A DNA stretch of 64,000 bases, taken from the NCBI GenBank assembly GCA_000442125.1, contig KE546974.1:1-64000 (forward strand). The letters run 5' to 3'. The notes under the pieces are model-generated. The model worked only from the letters and a program-made list of their open reading frames with translations, had not been told where the DNA came from and did no database searches. Shown in pieces: positions 50,380-61,269 of this stretch. The position numbers and the translations under genes were made by a program. This stretch comes from Opeltia flavorubescens. Its lineage: Eukaryota > Ascomycota > Lecanoromycetes > Teloschistales > Teloschistaceae. Numbering within the stretch: the first letter of the stretch is position 1; each line of letters opens with the position of its first letter.

Positions 50380-52920
50380 GTCCTCTGCTCTAGCGTAGAG
50401 CAGTGCAATGATTCTGGCAAAGGCAGAGGCCTAAGACGGACATCGAGTCGAACGCGGTTCCGACGCCACAACATGCGGGTCCTGACGCAGCTTGTCTTGT
50501 CCATACTGTATTTGTCGCGATGATCATCTTCGTGCAGCCATCTCGAGTTGATGGCGCCGTCCAGAACGGACGAATATGACAAATATATCAATAATAGACT
50601 CCAGAAGTGGTAAAATTCAACGAAAATGGCAGCAGGTGGGCGGGTTCGTCTCTTCCGACTCATCGGCCATACTGATTTGATAAGGTCATGGTAAAACCTT
50701 TCGCCTGAACTTTGATAACGTCTCAGAACCGTCCCCGTGGTCTTCTAGACCTTTGTGGTGTTTGGATTTCCCAGTGATCACTTTGGAGTGAGAGATGCTC
50801 CCCATCCAATTAAGCCTGCACGGTCTGCCCGTCACTTGACTGCAGATCGAAGAGTCTGCAATCAATTATATCAGCTATGGAGGTAGACCGAGTGCCTCCC
50901 GCAATAGCTATGATCAGCCGCGGAAACTCTTGCCACGGAGTCTCGTTCGATGATGGCTCTGAATACGGGTCTTCGGCGTACCAGTATCCCTTAAGAGCCT
51001 CCTTTTTGGATTATCGGCTTTGTTGAGGTGGGGGTCTGACCAGTACGACTTATTGCTAAATCTGCTTTCGAACCATCCCCCGATTTCAGAAGCTAGAGTC
51101 ATGGTGGCTTGTTCTCTTGAAGAGAAGCCGCCAATATCCGAGGGCCTGTAGCGTATTCATCAACAGAATCTCTCGCTTGACACAGCCTGACAGAGATAGC
51201 GTTGCGCCATTCGTAACTCGATGAACAACGACAAGTACCGGCAGTTTACAAACACGAGAGATGTGTTCCATTTCGACTATTCGGACTAGGGGCAGCAATT
51301 TTGATGTCTATAGTAATGGGAAAAACCACTCCAGGGGTAGCGATATCAATAGAACAGTAGCCTTAGGTATTCCACAGAAGGGCGTCCCTCAGTCGAAGTT
51401 GGGTTACATGTAATGCCTTCTGGACGAAGAAACATGACGATCGGCGCTCACTATGGGCGGATTTCAATAACTGCCAAGCAAAGACTCTCTCCGATATGAA
51501 ATCTCGATGCTGATGAAAGTCTGTATCTCTATGTACTATAGGCAACGTGGCGTTAAGAGTTAATATTAGTAAAAAAGGGTAATGGCATTCAAGGATGGAA
51601 GGAGATGGTGTGCGGCTTACATTTCGAGAAGCGATCGAAATGGAGTAAAGGAGTAGTTGAATCCTAAAGGCCGAGATGTCAGTTGCGCGACCTGAGAAGG
51701 ATCAGAATGACATTCATGTCACCACAAACGTTTTCTTATGACTCTACGCTAGCCCGTTTCAGCTCCACGCCACTTAATCGCCATGACCATATACAGATTA
51801 GCTTCAGCTGTCAAATCCGTTTCGTGATCGATCAGCAAAGCCACCTCGTCAATATTGTCACAACGACAGCTAGACCTTCTAGCATGTCACCCCCGTTTAG
51901 GATAGCGTTACCGAGCTTTCAGACACCCTGCTCATCCGCCTTGTATGCATTGAATGAACAATGCTCAAACTAGGTGCGCCTAGATTCGGTATCGCAACCA
52001 CCCTTCTCCTATGTTAATCCTGCATTGCATCGTCGCCACACTTGTTTCTGACATTAGAAGAGAACCAAATTCTGGCTTCGGCTAATAAAGCACGTCATTT
52101 TGCGCTGGGTCATGAATGACTAAAGATTTACTGGTCTCAAATTCTCGTGGCGAAAGAAAGCCGATCATTTCAAGCTGAGCACCATTGGACCGATAGCTGA
52201 TGTGATCAACACAAAGCATTGACTATCGTCTACCACTTAACTCATTCGCTTAGAGGAAGGATGAGGAGACTGAGATTGTGCTGGAAGCTTACAAAGCTCG
52301 GCTTGGAAGTGCGGGAGGATGATCCAGAAAATTTGCGTCTTCGATCACGAAATACTAACCTAGATGACGTGTCTACTGAGTGGCACATCGTCGACCGTTG
52401 CCCTGGGTCTTACAGTGAGTCTTACAGTGACATGCCTAATGCAGGCGAAGGAATATGGTTGTCCCAAATGGGATGCGGCGTTCGATGACATTCCAGATAT
52501 TCGCCTGCGTTCGATGATGCCAGAAGCGTCAAAGACCAGAACAGAGACAAGAAGCGATGTTGCATTAGTTTTTTTATGATTAATGTGCCTCGCAAAAAGC
52601 CACTCGATCCTTTGGTATGCCAATTCCATCGCGCTCTTGGGAGCTACTCGATCAGACAGATATCATTGTGCAGTCCATTTGAACATAAGCTGACCCTTCC
52701 AGGAGACCACGGAAAATCACCTCACAGCTCATCTCCTCATCTAATTGACAGAAGATACATTTTACGAAAGGTTTGTTTACCCTTTTGCTTTTCATCAAGC
52801 TATGAGAATTCACTGGTGACTAAGAGGCTAGATTCACTGTGATCACAATGAACGGAGTCTTAGAGAACGATATCTTCGCGAACCATTTTGTCTGCGTTAA
52901 ATTGAATGCTTTGCCGAACA
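50380..52920. other. Divergent intergenic region
   Basis: About 2.5 kb between the divergently transcribed large gene and the metalloprotease-lectin gene. Only short frames of about 60-140 codons occur and none shows domain features. A first exon of the metalloprotease gene may lie near its right end, because the long frame there has no ATG. Confidence 0.5.
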
Positions 52921-52969
52921 ATGAACAGCAGAGCTTGCGCACTGCAACGAGAACCCTTCGAATGGCGTC

Positions 52970-54616
52970 GTGGCCACGGGATCTCTACCTGGTGGAGGCT
53001 TTGGTGCAGAAGATCCGTCTGCTGTTTACAGTGATAGCCAGCCGCATGCACTCGCACTTAACAGTGGAAAATTCTGGGCTCCTGGCCGCACCCTCAAGAT
53101 ATCCTTCATGGGTGGCTCCAAGTCCTTGCAAGATAAAGTTAAAGCAGTCGCAGAGACCTGGCGCCAGTATGCAAATCTCAAATTCGAATGGGCTCAGTCT
53201 ATCAAGTCGGATATCCGCATCGCTTTCCCCAAAGGTGGAGGGAATTCGTCACTTGTGGGAACAGACTGCCTTGGGCGACCCCAGAACGAAGCTACCATGA
53301 AATTCGGGAGGCTCAATGATACATCCTCCCAGGAAGAAATCAGACGTGCTGTGTTGCACGAATTCGGTCATGCTCTTGGTTGTGTCCATGAGCACCAGTC
53401 GCCCCTCTCTTCCATCGAATGGAACACAGAGAGAATCTACGCAGACATGGAAAAGCCACCCAATAGCTGGGACAAGAAGACCGTCGATCTTAACATCATC
53501 AACAAGCTCAAGTCAGCCGACGTGAAGACCAGACTATTCGACCTTGATTCCATCATGATCTACAAATATCCACCCGAATGGATCAAGAATTTCAACGGCC
53601 AGGGAACCAAGCTGAATACACAACTCTCAAAGGAAGACAAGGCCTACATAGCGCGCTGCTACCCACCCTACGCATCAGACATTGGCCACTTCAATACCCT
53701 ACAAGTCCGCTCTTGGTACAATACTAATGCCGACGTCGATGCGCTCGACTCGAAAGACGTGGCTTTCGAGCCCCCATACAGCACACCGCCCAAGATAGCC
53801 ATGGGGCTTACTTGGGTTGACTTGGATTGGCAAGCGGAACTATCTATTGCTGCCAAGGCCTCTGATGTCCTTGACTCTAGTTTCCACGTCGTCATCGCCT
53901 CCGGGAATAGCAACGGCCTTTTCTCCGGCGGCTGTTCTTGGCTTGAGCTTGCAGATGACCAGAACCAAGATATGAAGACCGGCGTCGTCGACTTCAGCAA
54001 CGCAGCCAGAAGTCTCATAACCCAGCCACTGCCAAGCAAGAACAGTCTAAGCGTCAAGTTCGATGAGCGCTTTGACGGGAACGACCCGCCAAAGGTGGTT
54101 GTGTGGTTTTCAGCAATGAACATGTCCAAGGACCATACTTGGAATATCAACACCAGCGCGAGCAAAGTCAGCCCATTTGGCTTTTCTCTCCAGCTTGACG
54201 TTGGCGAGGACACACATCTCTACTCCGCTCAGATCACTTGGATTGCATACCCATCCACGAAAGACTACATTCATAGCGGTAGCTTCAGTACCAGCGAGCT
54301 CCGAAATCCACGCCTAGATCCCCCACGTAATGACAACACTGGCATCATCACCTTTCCCACGGGTGCCTTTGGCACGAGCGACAACGACAACAGCGAGGAG
54401 GAGACTGAAAAGGTTGTTGTGCCGCAATTGATGATGGCTATTAGCGGATTGCACTTTCAACGCGGTCACAATCTGCGTTGCCGACTCAGCAGCGATGGTC
54501 TCACCTCCACCGGTTTCACCTGGCACTTGGATGCTTGGATGGATAGCGTCATGTATGAAGCACGGGGCAGCTTCATTGCTCTTGCGCATCCGGAGAAGAG
54601 TGTCGTGACTCTTTGA
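52970..54616 (+). CDS. Zinc metalloprotease fused to three H-type-lectin-like repeats (5' end unresolved)
   Basis: Open frame from 52925; numbering here is from GTG 52970, 548 codons. Residues about 35-230 are an astacin/metzincin-type peptidase. The zinc site is HEFGHALGCVHE (130-141): His130, His134 and His140 bind zinc and Glu131 is catalytic. The Met-turn is SIMIY (194-198). Three repeats follow at about 264-330, 360-428 and 457-538, with the H-type lectin pattern FxxxxxxPPKV or similar, then a W-A or W-I-A ending (AFEPPYSTPPKIAMGL, DPPKVVVWFSAMN, ITWIAYP). Such lectins bind N-acetylgalactosamine-type sugars. No signal peptide or ATG precedes the peptidase in this frame; the stop at 52922 and in-frame residues from 52925 (HCNENPSNGVVATGSLPGG) suggest that a short upstream exon joins near 52928, but no donor was convincing. 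No sign of decay. Confidence 0.88.
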   Translation: MATGSLPGGGFGAEDPSAVYSDSQPHALALNSGKFWAPGRTLKISFMGGSKSLQDKVKAVAETWRQYANLKFEWAQSIKSDIRIAFPKGGGNSSLVGTDCLGRPQNEATMKFGRLNDTSSQEEIRRAVLHEFGHALGCVHEHQSPLSSIEWNTERIYADMEKPPNSWDKKTVDLNIINKLKSADVKTRLFDLDSIMIYKYPPEWIKNFNGQGTKLNTQLSKEDKAYIARCYPPYASDIGHFNTLQVRSWYNTNADVDALDSKDVAFEPPYSTPPKIAMGLTWVDLDWQAELSIAAKASDVLDSSFHVVIASGNSNGLFSGGCSWLELADDQNQDMKTGVVDFSNAARSLITQPLPSKNSLSVKFDERFDGNDPPKVVVWFSAMNMSKDHTWNINTSASKVSPFGFSLQLDVGEDTHLYSAQITWIAYPSTKDYIHSGSFSTSELRNPRLDPPRNDNTGIITFPTGAFGTSDNDNSEEETEKVVVPQLMMAISGLHFQRGHNLRCRLSSDGLTSTGFTWHLDAWMDSVMYEARGSFIALAHPEKSVVTL

Positions 54617-55495
54617 TTATATGGATGGATATACGATGCATCGCTCCTTTACTCGTTCATTCTGTGTTTTATGTATCGGTCTCGTACTATCACCCTCATC
54701 TCATCAATTGCGCCCTAGACGCGGTATGTTGAGAAGGATCTTGGTGCATATAACATACAATTCTTTACAATGTATTCGATTGCCGAAAAGTGATCGAACA
54801 TTGAATTTTGTTCTTGGTTTTTTTAGTTAGAGAACACACACAACTAGGTAGAGTTAATAATGCGAGATGTACCGCCATGGTATTCGGCCCACCCCCACCC
54901 CTAATTGTGATCAACTCTTGACTTACCTTTGGACTCATAATCATGAATTACTCACTTGCGCTATCGATACTACTCCTGTCCTGCACCGCCAAATACAATC
55001 CCCCGTGCCTGCGCAGAGAACAGACTAGTAATAGTTACTGCTATAACTGGCAGGCGTCTTGTCTCTGATACCCCAAAACGGGGCATTCGACAATAACGAC
55101 CTCTGATAGCAAGTTCAATAATCAAGAGGAAATCAAAGCCATTATATCAAATATCTATTTCCAGGAATATACACGATACAATCCTCCTGACTATAACTTG
55201 ATGCCTTGGATTCGTGTGGACTCAGATGCCATCTACGTGCTGTGGCGAACCATCTCACCTTGTCTCACACAAGCATCCTTATTATTTCAGAAATGAAGAT
55301 TGATTTCAAGAGACGAGGATGCGTCTTCCGACATTCAGAAACAGCGCCAATATTGCGCATCGCGCCTTACGCACAGACTGAGCACGTCTAAGCTTCAGCA
55401 CGACATTACGCGCAACACATCTCCCTACAATATGCGCGAAGACATATATCTCAAAAGTCATCTTGCCTATTGCCCCATGCAATTGCTCTGCATTC
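54617..55495. other. Intergenic region, no supported gene
   Basis: About 0.9 kb with normal composition between two genes on the plus strand. Only short frames without recognisable features. It presumably holds the 3' end of the protease-lectin gene and the promoter of the next gene. Confidence 0.5.
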
Positions 55496-56181
55496 ATGGC
55501 AATTTCTTGCGTCAAAGGATGGAGTGTGCTTCTGGCATACATTGCATGGTTACGGCTCCTGTACGTGGCCTTGGGAGCAACTATCCCCGTCGCAATTTGC
55601 AACCAGACAGCTGGTCTAATACCGCCCGAGACTGGCCCTGGCTGCAAGGCCGGCACATCAGGAAGCCCAGTCGTTAACTTTACCCCTCCGGACAAACCAG
55701 CGTAATCTATTCTCATTCATTCCAGATTACATGCGCCATTACTAAACTGGCAATCAGGAAATTAGTCCTACCATTCATGCACGGTACCTTCACATCCTAT
55801 GGCAATCTCGTATTCTTCAACTATAGCAACACCCCACCTCTCTCCAATATCGACATCGAAGAACTGCTCATCCGAGCTGCCCTTAGCATCAGTGAATATA
55901 TCGCTAGCGACCCAGATAACGTACGTAATGTGGTGCGAGCACCAGTATGGACGAATTGGATAGATGTCTCATTGGGTTACGAGCCTGAGGTACCAAACAT
56001 GACCTATGGTGATGTGAATGCCTTGTTCCCGGTGCTAGAGTTATGGGTACGGGATTTCCTGGCAGTGGAGACTAGTTTCCAGATTTGGGAGAGTGAGATC
56101 CTGGAGGAGAGGGGGAAGAGGCTGGGCACTGGGCATTTTCGGAAATATTCTCCATACCGAACTCAGGAAGTAAGTCGGTAG
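55496..56181 (+). CDS. Secreted protein of unknown function, two exons
   Basis: Exons 55496-55701 and 55758-56181 (206 and 424 nt), 209 residues. The 56-nt intron has donor GTAATC, branch TTACTAAAC and acceptor CAG. Splicing joins DKPA to KLVLPFMHGTFTSYG and avoids the stop in the donor. The N terminus has a hydrophobic stretch (WSVLLAYIAWLRLLYVALGA) that suits a signal peptide or anchor. The body has features common in unnamed fungal secreted proteins: a run of helices (NIDIEELLIRAALSISEYI), a MTYGDVNALFPVLELWVRDF segment and a final GTGHF motif. The gene at 60741-61265 seems to share this plan. Function unknown; family unrecognised. Confidence 0.78.
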
Positions 56182-56683
56182 GAAGGATTATTGGGTGACC
56201 CGGCTCTTCAGTGAATGAGGAAAGGGTTTAGCAAAGAATATGCATGGGTTGTTATTCTTCAATAACTTGCGTGCAGAGCTGGGGATAAGATAAATCATGA
56301 ATAAGTTCAGTAAAGGCATTCTCGATTCTCTTTAGACTCAAGGTGATCAAGTTTTGCAGAGTATGACAGCGAAGCCCGTATTTGTTTTTCACCAAGAGCT
56401 GGGAAGAAGTCCGGATTTCCACTGATCGATTGATTGATTGATCAGTAAGCAATTCTTCCCTTGTTGGCTGATCTCCTTCGAGGAATTTATTGTCTCAGTA
56501 AGAGAGATTCACAACGAATCAGAGGTAGTTCAATGATCAGGGAATCATTCAATGAATTATTGAGCATGTCAATTCAATCGACGAAAGTATATAGTCCGAT
56601 ACGACAAAACTGCCTGGAATGCATCCACCCCAAAGGCAGGCCACTTCAGATTCACATGTAGGGAAATTGATGACATGAACACC

Positions 56684-57005
56684 TCATCGACGAGCAGAGG
56701 ATCGTCTTAATTTTCGCGGAAGAGGGTTATGCAAACTCCTGCTGCCACCCACAACAACGGCCCCTCCAATAAAGTTCGAACCTGACCCAACGCAAGTCTC
56801 ACTCCCAAGCTCATGCTGCGCCGAAGAGATATCCTTAGCACCGATGGTCCTCCAATTACTCCCATCAGCGTATTTTATCCATCTATAGATCGCAATCTTA
56901 TTCATGTCAAGATTGACCGGGTTTTCGCCAGGCTAGACATATCAGTCAATGAGGTTTTGAAAGGCGCCTTTACAGTCCTAGAAGGAGATGTCATTTCAGT
57001 GCCAG
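56684..57005 (-). CDS. Possible small gene, weak
   Basis: A minus-strand frame from 56905 to 56684 encodes 73 residues (IAIYRWIKYADGSNWRTIGA and ETCVGSGSNFIGGAVVVGG). In-frame sequence before its ATG is open back to a TAG that could be an intron acceptor. A short upstream exon starting MKTTTAGTEMTSPS near 57005, with a GTAAAG donor, would join in phase. A plus-strand frame of 87 codons overlaps it. Composition looks protein-like, but there is no family or signal peptide. Treat as a suggestion only. Confidence 0.22.
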
Positions 57006-57009
57006 CTGT

Positions 57010-58000
57010 GGTTGTTTTCATTCAGCTGATTAATTTCTGGTTCATGTCAATCAGAGGTCGCCGTAATAACAATTAGCATTTCTACTTTGCCTTGCATTGA
57101 CGGACAAGAAGATGAAGATGAACTAGTGCGTGTCCTATTGATAGACTCGCCGTTCGTAGTGTATAAGCTTCACGTCGTGGATAGTTAAAAGACTGGTAAA
57201 AGCTTGCCGGATCGTAGCAGCTTCTTTCAACCACCACTGAAGCATCAGAATCATACTAACGAGCCATGATATTCTCTTAGCAAATGGATTCGCTAGATGC
57301 TTCTGTGACCTACAGAAAAAGGACTGTAATTGCGATTGGAAGTTTAGATCTAAGAAAGGAGTTGATCCGACATATAAAACAGTGATAGAATTCTTGTCTG
57401 CTGAATATCTTATATCATCCAATCGTCCTTGCTTTACCAATGAAATTCAGACGCCGGGTAGTGAAACGCAAGGCGGCACGATGTAATCCATGGCGACACG
57501 CGAGATGCTACTAATGTATGATCAAGCGATAATCTATGGTACATCAAACCGCGCCCGAAAGTGACAATGAAAACAGTCGAGGTTACAGAGATTGTGAAAG
57601 TTGTTAATTTTATAAGTTGTCGAGATGCAATAAACTATGACCTTGGTACCGTGGACTGACAGACAACATCCACGTTTCTCATCAGAAAGACTTAACACAT
57701 TAGGCTAACTTGCCGAGGCTCAAGTCCAACGGCTCCAATCGCAGGTATCTGCATGTGTATATTGATGTAGTCCAGGTTGGGTCACGATCGCCGGAGCCAT
57801 CTTCTGCCTCATGAGTCGAAAGCTTTTGATCCCTATACCCATGCAATTGGGTGCTGCGATTTGACATGGCAGAATAAGATGACCATTATTATCAAGGAAC
57901 CGTTTTCCCAGACGATGTCGATGTCGTAGTTCAACGCCTTTACCGTGGCTGAATCAAATCCGTAAACTTGCGGTGGTCTATATCTTTTCTATGGAAGAAA
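57010..58000. other. Intergenic region, no supported gene
   Basis: About 1 kb downstream of the HET-domain gene. One minus-strand frame of 101 codons (57440-57135) has no ATG-linked context, motif or splice support. Nothing else is seen. Confidence 0.45.
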
Positions 58001-58004
58001 GTTG

Positions 58005-59936
58005 TTAGACAAGTGATAGATCTTCCATCTCCAACTCTCCCAACTCCAACCTCCTCACGATCTCTCCATCCATCAGTCCATGCGCGTAGCACTCCCCAAT
58101 AAACCTATACTGCTTCATTTCTCGGTCCACAGGTCTCAGGACATACAGTACCTGCCCCCCAGCCAAAGCCCAAACTATATCACCCGCCATCGAAGCAAGC
58201 GGAGTCAAAAGGAGATAATGTTTCTCGGTGAAGCCCAGGCCTCTTGAAGTCATTGCCTTTTGAAACGCAGAGCTTATAGTCGTCTGAGCCCAATATTCTG
58301 GGTTACTAGTCTCTTCACGTGGCTTGTTGAGCAATGCAAAGTCGACTGCACCACCCCTCTCCGAGGGTCTAAGAACGTTGTCATAGGCTAGATCGAGTGC
58401 TACCGTTCGACTTATGACATCTCCAAAGTCTTCGCCTGTGAAATACTGCCCCCCTGCTTCCCCTATTTCGTAACCCCACTGGTATGCTTTTTCTCTAATT
58501 ATGGGAAGGGTTACCTCGAGGGAAGGACCTGTAAGTGGCATGATATCTTTAACAAAGTCAATACATACACCGCTGACGTGAAGCGCGCTTTCTTCGATAA
58601 AAGATCTGGATTGAAGGTCCCCCAAGGGCCGGAAGGCTGGAATCTGTCCTTCTTGGTTACCAGGATAACTCCCGTCCACATTCTCCGGAAGAAAAAGTAC
58701 CTTCGGAATGGGAACAACTTCCAGTTTCACTGAGAAGTTCGGTACCCAGGACGGTGGATTCGGAAAATCGTCCTCTGATGTGTTTACAGCCTGTGCCTCC
58801 TCCTGGTGTATTGTATAGTCCAGAAAGTCTAGGCTATGAGGTTGCGCAAGGTGATACCGAACAACATCTGTATAAACATCCAAAACTGTCTTACTGGCGT
58901 AATCAGGTCGGATGGAGAGGCGAACTTCATTGGATGCCAGGCATAACGGTGCATAGATTTTGTCCCTGGGATCAAGGCAACTAGTGTGCCGAAATGACTG
59001 CAAGAGATCCAAAAAGGATGGCGACTCAAAGCTGAGGCGCTTAGCTCGAAATTGTCCTAGTCTTTGTACGATTGTAGCGGGGCCTTCGACAAATCTTAGG
59101 TCGATATTGGGAGTGGCCAGTATCAAAAATGCAACGACGACGGTAACATAGATATCAGGCCAATGAGCCACTTGATCACCACATACAAATAACACCTTCC
59201 TCGGCATCTTGAAGACATGTATTCCCCGAATCCCGAAACTAGGAAAGCCCTCCGGAATTGTCGACTCCTGAAACACCCAGGTTCGGGTCCACCAGGGTTG
59301 ATTCCATAGCGAGGCGATGCCAACCCATGCTTGATAAGTATGAGAACCAGGCTTGTCGAAAATTGTCTTGTCCGTCGCTGGCAAAATGGATCTCATAAAA
59401 TCCGCACTGTCTTCACCTTGGGGACGCGCTTTCTGTGGCCGCCACAACCATGGTCGTAGCGGATGAGCTTGCTTCTCCACATTCCGATAACGGTTTTCTA
59501 AGCGATGCATCATCTGAAATGCCAGTCGATTATTGGCTTTGTTCTCCGGATTTCCAAGCCAGACCAGAACCTTCGCAGCTCGCTCATAGATTTGTCCCAT
59601 AAGCGTGATCTGGATGCTACGTTCCTTCAACGCTTGGCTATCATTTCCTTGATTGATGCAGATTGCATCTATCCAAAGATTTTGATTTATGAGTTTTGAG
59701 AGGTGCAGTCGCCGAAGGGCGTCATAGAGGTTTTGGCGAATCGAAAAACGCTGTCCGTTCACTAATATATCATGATCGTCACCAGGAGGGCCCCAGGTAT
59801 AAGAAAGCGCCGTATACTGAAGGTTGCCCAGCTCCGAGGCGTGGAATAACTCGAAAGCTATAGTATGTGGAGCGATATAGATTAGCTTGAGAAGTCTGAT
59901 CTCGTTGGTATTCAACGGCTGATACTGAAAAGCCAT
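58005..59936 (-). CDS. HET-domain (heterokaryon incompatibility) protein
   Basis: Single exon, 643 residues, starting MAFQYQPLNTNEIRLLKLI. The HET domain occupies about residues 38-230 and shows the hallmark blocks: YTALSYTWG (41-49), LWIDAICINQ (87-96) and ERSIQITLMGQIYERAAKVL (105-124) followed by VWLG. HET domains act in fungal non-self recognition and can trigger cell death when unlike strains fuse; they are TIR-like in fold by published work. The C-terminal 400 residues are the variable part, with DPRDKIYAPLCLAS as a common HET-protein segment (DxRDKIYALLGL-type). No frameshift or stop, so it looks intact. Such genes are often clustered near chromosome ends and under diversifying selection. 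No neighbour suggests a dedicated partner. Confidence 0.95.
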   Translation of the reverse strand: MAFQYQPLNTNEIRLLKLIYIAPHTIAFELFHASELGNLQYTALSYTWGPPGDDHDILVNGQRFSIRQNLYDALRRLHLSKLINQNLWIDAICINQGNDSQALKERSIQITLMGQIYERAAKVLVWLGNPENKANNRLAFQMMHRLENRYRNVEKQAHPLRPWLWRPQKARPQGEDSADFMRSILPATDKTIFDKPGSHTYQAWVGIASLWNQPWWTRTWVFQESTIPEGFPSFGIRGIHVFKMPRKVLFVCGDQVAHWPDIYVTVVVAFLILATPNIDLRFVEGPATIVQRLGQFRAKRLSFESPSFLDLLQSFRHTSCLDPRDKIYAPLCLASNEVRLSIRPDYASKTVLDVYTDVVRYHLAQPHSLDFLDYTIHQEEAQAVNTSEDDFPNPPSWVPNFSVKLEVVPIPKVLFLPENVDGSYPGNQEGQIPAFRPLGDLQSRSFIEESALHVSGVCIDFVKDIMPLTGPSLEVTLPIIREKAYQWGYEIGEAGGQYFTGEDFGDVISRTVALDLAYDNVLRPSERGGAVDFALLNKPREETSNPEYWAQTTISSAFQKAMTSRGLGFTEKHYLLLTPLASMAGDIVWALAGGQVLYVLRPVDREMKQYRFIGECYAHGLMDGEIVRRLELGELEMEDLSLV

Positions 59937-59939
59937 TAC

Positions 59940-60740
59940 ACTAAACTCCGAGTACCACGTCTTGCAAGACTTGTCACTAAAGCCAACGATCTAGTCGGAG
60001 GAAACTCTCGTCAAACACCTCGGGGTATTGGATTAATCACGATCATTAGTGTATTTGATCAGTCTACAGGCTTGCTTTACCGGAGTCCGCAAGGATGTCG
60101 ACGATTCAAAAGAGAGATCAGCATTGAATCACTTTCCAGGTATTATTACCCTTCGCTTTTCAAGCATTATACTTGGCTCGAGAGATGTATAATCAATGGA
60201 GGGGTACGCCGTGACAACCTCGTAGCCTCGCAATGGTGAGGAAAGATTAGACGATAAACCCGTAAATCTCCGACGAGGCTGCATGCCAATTAAGCGATCG
60301 GAGGTAGTGCATGCGTCAAGCCAATCGCGCTCGTTCTATGGAGTACTGCCGCCCGAGATCCGATTTCATACCATTTCCAGCAACATTTGCTCCAAAGCGA
60401 TCATGGAACAGTGTTGTAGGCGGTTTTCCAGTTGCAGATGACTATGATGGTGCATATGAGTGCCATGATGAGAACCTAAATACCTATCTAGGTATTCTGC
60501 ATGGAAATCTCTTATCGAACTCGATAAGGTCGCACTTAAGGGGGCATCTCATTAGCAACAAGAAATTATTTTCGAAGCGGTTCAAGAAGTATGTATAACA
60601 CATCATCTGATAGTCGCAAAAATCGGTATTGTTAAATTTCTCAGTCAGTCTTTCCACTCCGGGCATACCGATTATGCAGTCCGCAATTTATGTCTTACAA
60701 AGCGGTCTTATTGGTAACCTTACTTATACTTTCTTCTCTT
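59940..60740. other. Intergenic region, no supported gene
   Basis: About 0.8 kb holding the HET gene promoter and the 3' side of the next minus-strand gene. A plus-strand frame of 95 codons at 60311-60598 has no recognised feature. No clear TATA box. Confidence 0.45.
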
Positions 60741-61265
60741 CTACATTGCAATGCCCGGAAAAGTCAGCGAGAAGTACGCCTTAAACTCATCATGCACCAA
60801 AAGTATAGCCCCATCAATCTCAGTAGGAGATTCTCGATATCGCTCAACAAGTATGACAAGCCAGAAAAACATCTCCATAATCACTGACTTGCTAGGCGGA
60901 TCGATAGGGTCAAGCTGAAGCTGGAACCTCGCAACACCTTGGGTGTATATCCGGCTCCGAGGTTCAAAGGAGTGGCTTAGTCCATGATAGATGCCACTGA
61001 CGCTTTCATCGATGAGATTTCTATTTTCGGCCGTGTCTGCTAAATGGCGGCCATAAAGTTTGAAGTCGATGCTTCCATCGCGTAGCTCTGTGAATGACCA
61101 AGGGTTTTTGGGCCAGTCACCCAGCAGCGCCGGGTTTGCTGCTGTCGAGGATATGACGATGGGTGAGGTGTTGTTGTATTGGATTGTGGATGGTATAGAA
61201 GGCAGGAGGAGCGAAAGAGCTACAGCCGAAAGGGAAGAGATCATCAGAATTTGAGTTGTGCGCAT
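60741..61265 (-). CDS. Secreted protein of unknown function
   Basis: Single exon of 174 residues, starting at the ATG at 61265 rather than the in-frame ATG at 61301. From 61265 the sequence MRTTQILMISSLSAVALSLL forms a normal signal peptide. The mature protein includes SIDFKLYGRHLADTAENRN, a segment with QGVARFQLQLDPIDPPSKSV, then MEMFFWLVILVERYRESPTE and FKAYFSLTF. The order, a beta-rich central part with a P-rich turn, then a helix, then a beta end, resembles the protein at 55496-56181. No cysteine is seen in the mature part. No family recognised. Confidence 0.7.
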   Translation of the reverse strand: MRTTQILMISSLSAVALSLLLPSIPSTIQYNNTSPIVISSTAANPALLGDWPKNPWSFTELRDGSIDFKLYGRHLADTAENRNLIDESVSGIYHGLSHSFEPRSRIYTQGVARFQLQLDPIDPPSKSVIMEMFFWLVILVERYRESPTEIDGAILLVHDEFKAYFSLTFPGIAM

Positions 61266-61269
61266 CGTG

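Noticed and set aside
50235-50663. 142-codon minus-strand frame as a gene
   Set aside because: It overlaps the start and TATA box of the large gene in another frame and has no protein-like features; it is a shadow frame.
52839-53300. 153-codon plus-strand frame with ATG near the protease start
   Set aside because: It runs in the wrong frame through the peptidase domain; at most its first part could belong to an upstream exon.
55306-55716. 136-codon minus-strand frame
   Set aside because: It is antisense to exon 1 of the secreted protein gene, which has a signal-like N terminus and a well-formed intron; no independent support.
57135-57440. 101-codon minus-strand frame as a gene
   Set aside because: No motif, no signal peptide and no splice-supported extension.
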